21,118 nucleotides of DNA from Phoronis australis (taxonomy: Eukaryota; Phoronida; Phoronidae): positions 1 through 21,118 of the forward strand of contig NMRA01001417.1 in NCBI GenBank assembly GCA_002633005.1, in the 5' to 3' direction. Each line of letters begins with the position of its first letter. The stretch's first letter is position 1. The translations under genes and the position numbers were made by a program. The notes beneath the pieces are model-generated. The model was not told the origin of the DNA and searched no databases. It worked only from the letters and a program-made list of their open reading frames with translations. Shown piece by piece: positions 1-10,291 of the stretch.

Positions 1-209
1 AAAAATAATTGACTTTCAACGGGTTGGATTTTTGTCAATCCGCGAAAAACCGCGCACGACTTTGCCCTACCCCGAAAAATGGAGAATCTTTCGGAGATAA
101 CGCCTCCTCACTTCAGACGTCTATTGCCGAAAAACTAACCGTTGAAAATCGATGCCCTCAGTTCCTAGGTCCTCTGTCCCTTCCACAGAAAAGGAAAAGA
201 AAAATAATT

Positions 210-232
210 GACTTTCAACGGTTAAGTTTTCG
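210..232. repeat. Left arm of the monomer's conserved inverted repeat (example copy)
   Basis: Reads GACTTTCAACGGTTAAG followed by TTTTCG. Its reverse complement, GAAAACTTAACCGTTG and so on, matches the right arm at 328-348 with one single-base gap and one mismatch; the 11-bp core TTTCAACGGTT / AACCGTTGAAA is perfect. The arms are separated by about 100 bp within the monomer, or about 60 bp when the right arm pairs with the next monomer's left arm. Most copies in the window keep both arms. Confidence 0.75.
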
Positions 233-327
233 TCAATCGGTGAAAAACCGCGCACATCTTTGCCCTACCTCGAAAAACCGAGAATTGTACGGAGATTCCG
301 CCTCCTCACTTCAAACGTCTATTGCCG

Positions 328-348
328 GAAAACTAACCGTTGAAAATC
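328..348. repeat. Right arm of the monomer's conserved inverted repeat (example copy)
   Basis: Reads GAAAACTAACCGTTG followed by AAAATC; complementary to 210-232. The right arm is among the best preserved parts of the monomer. Some A-type monomers (3763, 6537, 7923, 10688, 11283, 12668) carry GTGAAG-type changes in the left arm that weaken the pairing. Confidence 0.75.
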
Positions 349-2300
349 GATGCCCTCCGTTCCTAGGTCCTCTGTCCCTTCCACAGAAAAGGAAAAGTAA
401 AATAATTGACTTTCAACGGTTGAGTTTTCGTCAATCAGCGCAAAACCCCGTACGACTTTGCCCTACCCCAAAGAACCGAGAATTTAACGGAGATTCTGCC
501 TCTTCACTTCAAACGTCTATTGCCGGAAAACTAACCGTTAAAAATCGATGCCCCTCCGTTCCTTGGTTCTCTGGCCCTCCCTTAGTAAAGCAACAGAAAT
601 AAACTCGACTTTCAACGGTTGGGTTTTCGTCAATCGGCGCAAAAGCCGCACGACTTTGCACTACCTCGAAAAACCGAGAATTTAACAGATTCCTAGTCCT
701 CACTCCAAACGTCTATTGCCGGAAAACTAACTAATCGATGTTCTTCCGTTCCTAGGTCCTCTGGCCATTCCTCAGTAGAGGAAAAGAAAAATAATTGACT
801 TTCGACGTTTAAGTTTTCGTGAATCGGCGAAAAACCGCGCACGACTTTGCCCTACCTCGAAAAACCGAGAATTTTACGGAGATTCCGCCTCCTCACTCAA
901 AACGTCTATTGCCGAAAAAGTAACCATTGAAAATCGATGGCCCTCCGTTCCTTGGTCCTCTGGCCCTCTCATAGTAAAGGAACAGAAATAAACTTGACTT
1001 TCAACGGTTGGGTTTTCGTGAATCCGCGAAAAACCGCGCACGACTTTGCCCTATCCCGAAAAATCGAGAATCTTTCGGAGATTCCGCCTCCTCACTTCAA
1101 ACGTCTATTGCCGGAAAACTATCCGCTGAAAATCGATGTCCTCCGTTCCTAGGTCCTTTGTCCCTTCCACAGTAAAGGAAAAAGAAAAATAATTGATTTT
1201 CAACTGTTAAGTTTTCGTCAATCGGAGAAAAACCTCGCACATCTTTGCCCTACCTCGAAAAACCGAGAATTGTACGGAGATTCCGCCTCCTCACTTCAAA
1301 CGTCTATTGCCGGAAAAATAACCGTTGAAAATCGATGCCCCTCCATTCCTAGGTCCTCTGGCCCTTTCTCAGTAAAGGAAAAGAAAAATAATTGACTTTA
1401 AACGGTTAAGTTTTCGTCAATCGGCGAAAAACTGCGCACAACTTTGCCCTACCTCGAAAAACCGAGAATTGTACCGAGATTCCGCCTCCTCAGTTCAAAC
1501 GTCTATTGCCTGAAAACTAACCGTTAAAAATCGATGCCCCTCCGTTCCTAGGTTCTCTGGCCCTCCCTTAGTAAAGGAACAGAAATAAACTCGACTTTCA
1601 ACGTTTGGGTTTTGTCAATCGGCGCAAAACCCGCACGACCTGGTACTACCTCGAAAAATCGAGAATTTAACAGAGATTCCTCGTCCTCACTCCAAACGTC
1701 TATTGCCGGAAAACTAACCTTTGAAAATCGATGCCTCTCCGTTCCTGGGTTCTCTGGCCCTCCCCCAGAAAAGGGAAACAAAAAATTGACTTTCAACGGT
1801 TGAGTTTTTGTGAATCGGCGAAAAACCGCGCACGACTTTGAACCGAGAATTTTACGGAGATTCCGCCTCCTCACTTCAAACGTCTACTGCCTGAAAACTA
1901 ACCGTTGAAAATCGATGACCCTGAATTCCTAGGATCTCCGGCCCTCCTTTAGTAAAGGAACAGAAATAAACTTGACTTTCAACGGTTGGGTTTTCTTCAA
2001 TCGGCGCAAAACCCGCACGACTTTGCCCTACCTCGAAAAACCGAGAATTTTACGGAGAATCCGCCTCCTCAATGAAAACGTCTATTGCCGAAAAACTAAA
2101 AGTTGAAAATCGATGCACCTCCGTTCCTTGATCCTCTGGCCATTCCACAGTAGATTAAAAGAAAAATAATTGACTTTCAACGGTTAAGTTTTCGTCAATC
2201 GGCGCAAAACCCGCACCACTTTGCCCTACCTCGAAAAACTGAGAATTTTTATCGAGATTCCGTCTCCTCACTCCAAACGTCTATTGCCGGAAAACTAACC

Positions 2301-2709
2301 GTTGAAAATCGGTGCCCCTCCGTTCCTAGGTTCTCTGGCCCTACCTCAATAAAGGAAAAGAAAAAATTGTCTTTCAACGGTTGAGTTTTTGTCAATCAGC
2401 GCAAAATTCCCGCATGACTTTGCCCTATCTCGAAAAACCGAGAATTTTTCGGAGATTCCGCCTCCTCACTTCAAACGTCTATTGCCTGAAATCTAACCGN
2501 AAAACTAAAAGTTGAAAATCGGTGCCCCTCCGTTCCTAGGTTCTCTGGCCCTACCTCAATAAAGGAAAAGAAAAAAATGTCTTTCAACAGTTGGGTTTTT
2601 GTCAATCAGCGCAAAATTCCCGCACGACTTTGCCCTATCTCGAAAAACCGAGAATTTTTCGGAGATTCCGCCTCCTCACTTCAAACGTCTATTGCCTGAA
2701 ATCTAACCG
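2301..2709 (+). repeat. Adjacent near-identical monomer copies flanking an N
   Basis: 2301-2499 and 2511-2709 differ at only about four positions by eye, at a 210-bp offset rather than the usual 198. They share AAAATTCCCGCA, CCCTATCTCG, TTTTTCGGAG and CTGAAATCTAACCG. The extra bases come from the join at position 2500, where the phase steps back by about 11 bases (CTAACCG, N, AAAACTAAAAG). It may be a real recent duplication or an assembly artefact of one locus written twice. Confidence 0.7.
2500..2500. other. Single N: probable assembly join
   Basis: One ambiguous base in otherwise clean sequence. The monomer phase is disturbed here (anchor step 210 bp), and near-identical sequence lies on both sides. 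This is more consistent with a gap written as one N than with a simple miscalled base. Confidence 0.75.
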
Positions 2710-3762
2710 TTGAAAATCGATGCCCCTCCGTTCCCGGGTTCAGTGGCCCTCCCTTAGGAAGGAACAGAAATAAACTTGACTTTCAACTGTTGTGTTTTCG
2801 TCAATCGGCGCAAAACCCGCACGACTTTGCTCTACCTCGAAAAACCGAGAATTTTGCTGAGATTCCGTCTCCTCACTCCAAACGTCTATTGCCGGAAAAT
2901 TAACCGTTGAAAATCGATGCCCCTCCGTTCCTGGATTCTGTGGCTCTCCCTTAGTAAAGGAACAAAAATAAACTTGACTTTCAACGGTTGGGTTTTCGTC
3001 AATCGGCGCAAAACCCGCACGACTTTGCTCTACCTCGAAAAACCTAGAATTTTTCGGAGATTCCGCCTCCTCAATTCAAACGTTTATTTCCGGAAAACTA
3101 ACCGTTGAAAATCGATGCCCCTCCGTTCCTGGTTCTCTGGCCCTACCCCAATAAAGGAAGAAAAAAATGTCTTTCAACGGTTGGGTTTTCGTCAATCGGC
3201 GCAAAACCCGCACGACTTTGCTCTACCTCGAAAAACCGAGAATTTTACTGAGATTCCGCCTCCTCACTTCAAACGTCTATTGCCGGAAAACTAGCGTTGA
3301 AAATCGATGCCCCTCCGTTCCTAGGGCCTCTGGTCATTCCTCAGTAAAGGAAAAGAAAAAAATTGTCTTTCAACGGTTGGGTGTTCGTCAATCCGCGCAC
3401 TACCCAGCACGACTTTGCCCTACCTCGAAAAACCGAGAATTTTTATCGAGATTCCGTCTCCTCACTCCAAACGCCTATTGCCGGAAAATTAACCATTGAA
3501 AATCGATGCCCCTCCGTTCCTGGGTTCTGTGGCCCTCCCTTAGTAAAGGAACAAAAATAAACTTGACTTTCAACGGTTGAGTTTTCGTCAATCGGCGCAA
3601 AACCCGCACGACTTTGCTCTACCTCGAAAAACCGAGAATTTTACGGAGATTCCGCCTCCTCATTTCAAACGTCTATTGCGAGAAAACTAAGCGTTGAAAA
3701 TCGATTCCCCTCCGTTCCTAGGGCCTCTGGCCATTCCTCAGTAAAGGAAAAGAAAAATAATT

Positions 3763-4554
3763 GACTTTCAACTGTGAAGTTTTTGTCAATCTGCAAAAAA
3801 ACGCACACGACTTTGCCCTACCTCGAAAAACCGAGAATTTTTCGGAGATTCCGCCTCCTCACTTCAACCGTCTATTGCCGGAAAACTAACAATTGAAAAT
3901 CGCTGCCCCTCCGTTCCTAGGTTCTCTGCCCCTCCCCCAGTAAAGAAAAAGAAAAAAATTGTCTTTCAACGGTTGGGTTTTCGTCAATCGGCGCAAAACC
4001 CGCACCACTTTGCCGTACCTCGAAAAACCGACAATTTTACGGAGATTCCGCCTCCTCAATCCAATCGTCTATTGCCGGAAAACTAACGGTTGAAAATTGA
4101 TGCCCCTCCGGTCCTAGGTTCTCTGACCCTCCCCAAATAAAGTAAAGGAAAGAAAATGTCTTTCAACGGTTGGGTGTTCGTCAATCAGCGCACTACCCAG
4201 CACGTCTTTGCCCTACCCCGATAAACCGAGAATTTCACTTAGATTCCGCCTCTTCACTTTAAACGTCTATTACCGGAAAATTAACCGTTGAAAATCGATG
4301 CCCCTCCGTTCCTAGGTCCTCTGGTCCTCCCTTAGTAAAGGAACAGATATAAACTTGACTTTCAACAGTTTGGTTTTTGTCAATCGGCGCAAAACCCGCA
4401 CCACTTTGCCATACCTCGAAATACCGAGAATTTTACAGAGATTCCGCCTCCTCACTCCAAACGTCTATTGCCGGAAAAGTAACCATTGAAAATCGATACC
4501 CCTCCGTTCCTAGGTCTTCTGGTCCTCCCTTAGTAATGGAACATAAATAAACGT
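3763..4554 (+). repeat. Isolated A-C-D-B tetramer (792 bp)
   Basis: Monomers at 3763 (A-like: CTGTGAAG, TTTTTCGGAG, tail ATCGCTGCCCC), 3961 (C: TTGTCTTTC, CACCACTTTGCC), 4158 (D: GTGTTCGTCAATCAGCGCAC) and 4357 (B: TATAAACTTGAC, CGCAAAACCCGCAC). The order matches 7923-8713, which supports an ancestral tetramer now scattered by rearrangement. Confidence 0.65.
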
Positions 4555-5347
4555 GACTTTCAACGGTTGAGATTTCGTCAATCAGCGACAAACCGCGCAC
4601 GACTTTGCCATACCCCGAAAAACCGAGAATTTTACGGATATTCCGCCTCTTCAATTCAAACGTCTATTGCCGGAAAATTAACAATTGAAAATCGATGCCC
4701 TTCTGTTCCTAGGTGCTGTGGCCCTCCCTTAGTAAAGGAACAGAAATAAACTTGACTTTCAACGGTTGGGTTTTCGTCAATCGGCGCAAAACCCGCACCA
4801 CTTTGCCATACCTCGAAAAACCGAGAATTTTACAGAGATTCCGCCTCCTCACTCCAAACGTCTATTGCCTGAAATCTAACCGTTGAAAATCGATACACCT
4901 CCATTCCTAGGTTCTCCGACCCTCTCCCAATAATGGAAAAGAAAAAAATTGACTTTCAACGGTTGACTTTTCGTCAATCAGCGCAAAACCCCGCACGACT
5001 TTGCCCTACCCCGAAAAACCGAGAATTTTACAGAGATTCAGCCTCTTCACTTCAAACGTCTATTGCCGGAAAATTAACCATTGAAAATCGATGCCCCTCC
5101 GTTCCTAGGCTCTGTGGCTCTCCCTTAGTGAAGGAACAGAAATAAACTTGACTTTCAACGGTTGGGTTTTCGTCAATCGGCGCAAAACCTGCACGAATTT
5201 GCACTACCTCGAAAAACCGAGAATTTTACGGAGATTCCGCCTCCTCAGTGCAAGCGTCTATTGCCGGAAAACTAACCGTTGAAAATCGATGCCCCTCCGT
5301 TCCTTGGTCCTCTGGCCATTCCTTAGTACATGAAAAGAAAAATAATT

Positions 5348-6338
5348 GACTTTCAACGGTTAAGTTTTCGTCAATCGGCGAAAAACGGCGCACCGCTTTG
5401 CCCTACCTCGAAAAACCGAGAATTTTACGGAGATTCCGCCTCCTCACTCCAAACGTCTATTGCCGGAAAACTGACCGTTGGAAATCGATGCCCCTCCGTT
5501 CCTAGCTTCTCTGGCCCTCCCCCAATAAAGGAAAGGAAAAAAAATGTCTTTCAACGGTTGGGTTTTCGTCAATCAGCGCCAAATTCCCGCACGACTTTGC
5601 CCTACCCCGAAAAACCGAGAATTTTACGGAGATTCCGCCTCCTCAATTCAAACGTCTATTGCCAGAAAACTAACCGTTGAAAATCGGTGCCTTTCCGGTC
5701 CTAGGTTTTCTGGCCCTACCCCAATAAAGGAAAATTAAAAAATGTCTTACAACGGTTGGGTTTTCGTCAATCAGCGCAAAATTCCCGCACGACTTTGCCC
5801 TACCCCGAAAACCCGAAAATTTTACGGAGATTCCGCCTCCTCACTTCAAACGTCTATTGCCGGAAAACTAACCGTTGAAAATCGCTGCCCCTCCGTTCCT
5901 AAGTTCTATGCCCCTCCCCCAGTAAAGGAAAAGAAAACAATTGTCTTTCAACGGTTGGGTGTTCGTCAATCAGCGCATTACCCAGCACGACTTTGCCCTA
6001 CCCCGATAAACCGAGAATTTTTCGCAGATTCCGCTTCTTCATTTTAAACGTCTATTGCCGGAAAATTAACCGTTGAAAATCGATGCCCCTCCGTTCCTAG
6101 GTACTCTGGTCCTCCCTTAGTAAAGGAACAGAAATAAACTTGACTTTCAGCGGTTGGGTTTTTGTCAATCGGCGCAAAGCTCGCACCACTTTGCCATACC
6201 TCGAAAAACCGAGAATTTTACAGAGATTCCGCCTCCTCACTTCAAACGTCTATTGCCGGAAAACTAGCCGTAGAAAATCGGTGCCCCTCCGGTCCTAGGA
6301 TCTCTGGCTCTACCGCAATAAAGGAAAAGAAAAAATAT
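5348..6338 (+). repeat. Expanded A-C-C-D-B block (five monomers)
   Basis: Monomers at 5348 (A), 5546 and 5744 (two adjacent C-like copies, both with AATGTCTT starts and AAATTCCCGCACGAC), 5943 (D: GTGTTCGTCAATCAGCGCAT, CCCCGATAAACC) and 6142 (B). The doubled C-like monomers look like a one-monomer gain inside the tetramer by unequal crossing-over. Confidence 0.6.
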
Positions 6339-6536
6339 GACTTGCAACGGTTGAGTTTTCGTCAATCAGCGCAAAACCCCGCACGACTTTGCCCTACCCC
6401 GAAAAACCGAGAATTTTACGGAGATTCCGCCTCTTCACTTCAAACGTCTATTGCCGGAAAAGTAACCATTGAAAATCGATGCCCCTCCGTTCCTAGGGCC
6501 TCTGGTCATTCCTCAGTAAAGGAAAGAAAAAAAAGG

Positions 6537-7326
6537 GACTTTCAACGGTGAAGTTTTCGTCAATCGGCGAAAAACCGCGCACGACTTTGCCCTACCTCGA
6601 AAAACCGAGAATATTCGGAGATTCCGCCTCCTCACTTCAAACGTCTATTGCCGGAAAACGAACAGTTGGAAATCGCTGCCCCTCCGTTCCTTGGTTCTCT
6701 GCCCCTCCCCCAGTAAAGCAAAATAAAAAAATTGTCTTTCAACGGTTGGGTTTTCGTCAATCGGCGCAAAACCCGCACCACTTTGCCCTACCTCGAAAAA
6801 CCGAGAATTTTTATCGAGATTCCGTCTCCTCAATCCAAACGTCTATTACCGGAAAACTAACCGTTGAAAATCGATGCCCCTCCGTTCCTAGGTTCTCTGG
6901 CCCTCCCCCAATAAAGGAAAGGAAAAAAAGTCTTTCAACGGTTAGGTGTTCGTCAATCAGCGCACTACCCAGCACGACTTTGCCCTAACCCGATAAACCG
7001 AGAATTTTACGGAGATTCCGCCTCTTCACTTCAAACGTCTATTGCCGGAAAATTAACCGTTGAAAATCGATGGCCCTCCGTTCCTAGGTTCTCTGGCCCT
7101 CCTTTAGCAATGGAACAGAAATAAACTTGACTTTCAACTGTTGGGTTTTCGTCAATCGGCGCAAAACCCGCACGACTTTGCACTACCTCGAAAAACCGAT
7201 AATTTTACGGAGATTCCGCCTCCTCAGTTCAAGCGTCTATTGCCGGAAAACTAACAGTTGAGAATCGATGCCCATCCGTTCCTTGGTCCTCTGGCCATTT
7301 GTAAGTACAGGAAAAGAAAAATAATT
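6537..7326 (+). repeat. A-C-D-B tetramer (790 bp)
   Basis: Monomers at 6537 (A: GGTGAAGTTTTCG, GGCGAAAAACCGCGC), 6734 (C: TTTTTATCGAGATTCCGTC), 6930 (D: GTGTTCGTCAATCAGCGCAC) and 7129 (B: CTTGACTTTCAACTGTTGGG). The A monomer carries the same tail variants (GGAAATCGCTGCCCC) as the A monomer at 7923. Three extra monomers (7327 A, 7526 B, 7724 A) separate it from the next tetramer. Confidence 0.68.
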
Positions 7327-7803
7327 GACTTTCAACGGTTAAGTTTTCGTCAATCGGCGAAAAACAGCGCACCACTTTGCCCTACCTCGAAAAACCGAGA
7401 ATTTTACGGAGATTCCGCCTCTTCACTTCAAACGTCTATTGCCGGAAAATTAACCGTTGAAAATCGATGGCCCTCCGTTCCTAGGTTCTCTGGCCCTCCT
7501 TTAGCAAAGGAACAGAAATAAACTTGACTTTCAACTGTTGGGTTTTCGACAATTGGCGCAAAACCCGCACGACTTTGCACTACCTCGAAAAAACGAGAAT
7601 TTTACGGAGATTCCGCCTCCTCAGTTCAAGCGTCAATTGCCGGAAAACTAACAGTTGAGAATCGATGCCCCTCCGTTTCTTGGTCCTCTGGCCATTTGTC
7701 GGTACAGGGAAGGAAAAATAATTGACTTTCAACGGTTAAGTTTTCGTCAATTGGCGAAAAACCGCGCACCATTTTGCCCAACCTCGAAAAACCGAGAATT
7801 TTA
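7013..7803 (+). repeat. Tandem duplication of a two-monomer block, 397-bp period
   Basis: About 7013-7409 is repeated at about 7410-7806. Shared rare variants include ATCGATGGCCCTCCG (7066 and 7463), CAACTGTTGGG (7134 and 7531), CAGTTCAAGCGTC (7231 and 7628), CAGTTGAGAATCGATG and CTGGCCATTTGT (7291 and 7688). I count roughly ten differences in the 7129 versus 7526 monomer. The exact ends lie inside conserved monomer sequence and cannot be fixed. Confidence 0.7.
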
Positions 7804-7922
7804 CAGAGATTCCGCCTCCTCAATTCAAACGTCTATTGCCGGAAAACTAGCCATTGAAAATCGATGCCCCTCCGTTCCTAGGTCCTCTGGCCATACCTCA
7901 GTAAATGAAACGAAAAATAATT

Positions 7923-8713
7923 GACTTTCAACGTGAAAATTTCGTCAATCGGCGAAAAACCGCGCACGACTTTGCCCTACCTCGAAAAACCGAGAATTTT
8001 TCGGAGATTCCGCCTCCTCACTTCAAACGTCTGTTGCCGGAAAACGAACAGTTGGAAATCGCTGCCCCTCCGTTCCTAGGTTCTCTGCCCCTCCCCCATT
8101 AAAGGAAAATAAAAAAATTGTCTTTCAACGGTTGGGTTTTCGTCAATCGGCGCAAAACCCGCACCACTTTGCCCTACCTCGAAAAACCGAGAATTTTTAT
8201 CGAGATTCCGTCTCCTCAATACGAACGTCTATTGCCGGAAAACTAACCGTTGAGAATCCATGCCCCTCCGTTCCTAGGTTCTCTGGCCCTCCCCCAATAG
8301 AGGAAAGGAAAAAAATGTCTTTCAACGGTTGGTTGTTCATCAATCAGCGCACTACCCAGCACGATTTTGCCCTACCCCGATAAACCGAGAATTTTACGGA
8401 GATTCCGCCTCTTCACTTCAAACGTCTATTGCCGGAAAATTAACGGTTGAAAATCGATGGCCCTCCGTTCCTAGGTTCTCCGGCCGTCCTTTAGCAAAGA
8501 AACAGAAATAAACTTGACATTCAACGGTTGGGTTTTCGTCAATCGGCGCAAAACCCGCACATATTGGCACTACCTCGAAAAACCGAGAATTTTACGTAGG
8601 ATTCCGCCTCCTCAGTTCAAGCGTCTATTGCCGGAAAACTAACAGTTGAAAATCGATGCCCCTCCGTTCCTAGGTTCTCTGGCCCTCCCCCATTAAAGGA
8701 AAATAAAAAAATT
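7923..8713 (+). repeat. Higher-order repeat tetramer, copy 1 (A-C-D-B, 791 bp)
   Basis: Four monomers start at 7923 (A: GGCGAAAAACCGCGC), 8120 (C: TTGTCTTTC start and TTTTTATCGAGATTCCGTC), 8317 (D: AATCAGCGCACTACCCAGC and CCCCGATAAACC) and 8516 (B: preceded by AACAGAAATAAAC, with GCAAAACCCGCAC). The tails are also position-specific: CCCCCATTAAAGG after the first, CCCCCAATAGAGG after the second, CTTTAGCAAAG after the third. The next two tetramers follow directly. Confidence 0.78.
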
Positions 8714-9503
8714 GTCTTTCAACGGTTGGGTTTTCGTCAATCGGCGCAAAACCCGCACCACTTTGCCCTACCTCGAAAAACCGAGAATTTTTATCGAGAT
8801 TCCGTCTCCTCACTTCAAACGTCTATTGCCTGAAAACGAACCGTTGAAAATCGCTGCCCGTCCGTTCCTAGGTTCTCTGCCCCTCACCCATTAAAGGAAA
8901 ATAAAAAAAATGTCTTATAACGGTTGGGTTTTCGTCAATCGGCGCAAAACCCGCACCACTTTGCCCTACCTCGAAAAACCGAGAATTTTTATCGAGATTC
9001 CGTCTCCTCAATCTTAACGTCTATTGCCGGAAAACTAACCGCTTAAAATGGATGCCCCTCCGTTCCTAGGTTCTCTGGCTCTCCCCCAATAAATGAAAGG
9101 AAAAAATGTCTTTCAACGGTTGGTCGTTCGTCAATCAGCGCACTACCCAGCAAGACTTTGTCCTACCCCGATAAACCGAGAATTTAACGGAGATTCCGCC
9201 TCTTCACTTCAAACGTCTATTGCCGGAAAATTAACCGTTGAAAATCGATGGCCCTCCGTTCCTAGGTTCTCTGGCCCTCCTTTAGCAAAGGAACAGAAGT
9301 AAACTTTACTTTCAACGGTTGGGTTTTTGTCAATCGGCGCAAAACCCGCACGACTTTGCACTACCTCGAAAAACCGAGAATTTTACGGAGATTCCGCCTC
9401 CTCAGTTCAAGCGTCTATTGCCGGAAAACTAACCGTTGAAAATCGCTGCCCTTCCGTTCATAGGGTCTCTGCCCCTCCCCCAGTAAAAGAAAATAAAAAA
9501 ATT
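8714..9503 (+). repeat. Higher-order repeat tetramer, copy 2 (C-C-D-B, 790 bp)
   Basis: Monomers start at 8714 (C), 8912 (C), 9108 (D) and 9307 (B). The first position is a C-type head where copy 1 has an A-type head, but the tail (ATCGCTGCCC, then CATTAAAGGAAAATAAA) matches the first-position tail of copy 1. This suggests a chimeric monomer made by unequal exchange. The order at positions 2-4 is kept. Confidence 0.72.
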
Positions 9504-10291
9504 GTCTTTCAACGGTTGGGATTTCGTCAATCGGCGCAAAACCCGCACGACTTTGCACTACCTCGAAAAACCGAGAATTTTACGGAGATTCCGCCTCCTC
9601 AGTTCAAGCGTCTATTGCCGGAAAACTAACAGTTGAAAAACGATGCCCCTCCATTCCTAGGTTCTCTGCCCCTACCCCATTAAAGGAAAATAAAAAAATT
9701 GTCTTTCAACGGTTGGGTTTTCGTCAATCGGCGCAAAACCCGCACCACTATGCCCTACCTCGAAAAACCGAGAATTTTTATCGAGATTCCGTCTCCTCAA
9801 TCCAAACGTCTATTGCCGGAAAACTAACCGTTGAAAATCCATGCCCCTCCGTTCCTAGGTTCTCTGGCCCTCCCCCAATAGAGGAAAGGAAAAAAATGTC
9901 TTTCAACGGTTGGTTGTTCATCAATCAGCGCACTACCCAGCACGATTTTGCCCTACCCTGATAAACCGAGAATTTTACGGAGATTCCGCCTCTTCACTTC
10001 AAACGTCTATTGCCGGAAAATTAACCTTTGAAAATCGATGGCCCTCCGTTCCTAGGTTCTCTGGCCCTCCTTTAGCAAAGAAACAGAAATAAACTTGACT
10101 CTCAACGGTTGGGTTTTCGGCAATCGGCGCAAAATCCGCACAAATTGGCACTACCTCGGAAAACCGAGAATTTTACGGAGATTCCGCCTCCTCAGTTCAA
10201 GCGTCTATAGCCGGAAAAATAACTAATGGAAAATCGATGCCCCTCCGTTCCTAGGTTCTCTGGCCCTCCCCCAATAAATGAAAGGAAAAAT
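9504..10291 (+). repeat. Higher-order repeat tetramer, copy 3 (C-C-D-B, 788 bp)
   Basis: Monomers start at 9504 (C), 9701 (C), 9898 (D) and 10097 (B). The last three share rare variants with 8120-8560 of copy 1: TGGTTGTTCATCAATCAGC in the D monomer, AATAGAGGAAAGG before it, AAAGAAACAGAAATAAAC after it, and ATTGGCACTACC in the B monomer. The next unit (10292) goes straight to D, so the tetramer register breaks there. Confidence 0.72.

Noticed and set aside
240-275. Small hairpin CTCG-AAAAAC-CGAG in the monomer and similar GCGAAAAACCGC
   Set aside because: The stem is only four base pairs and is lost in the common CCCCGAAAAACCGAG variant, so it is not reported as a structural element.
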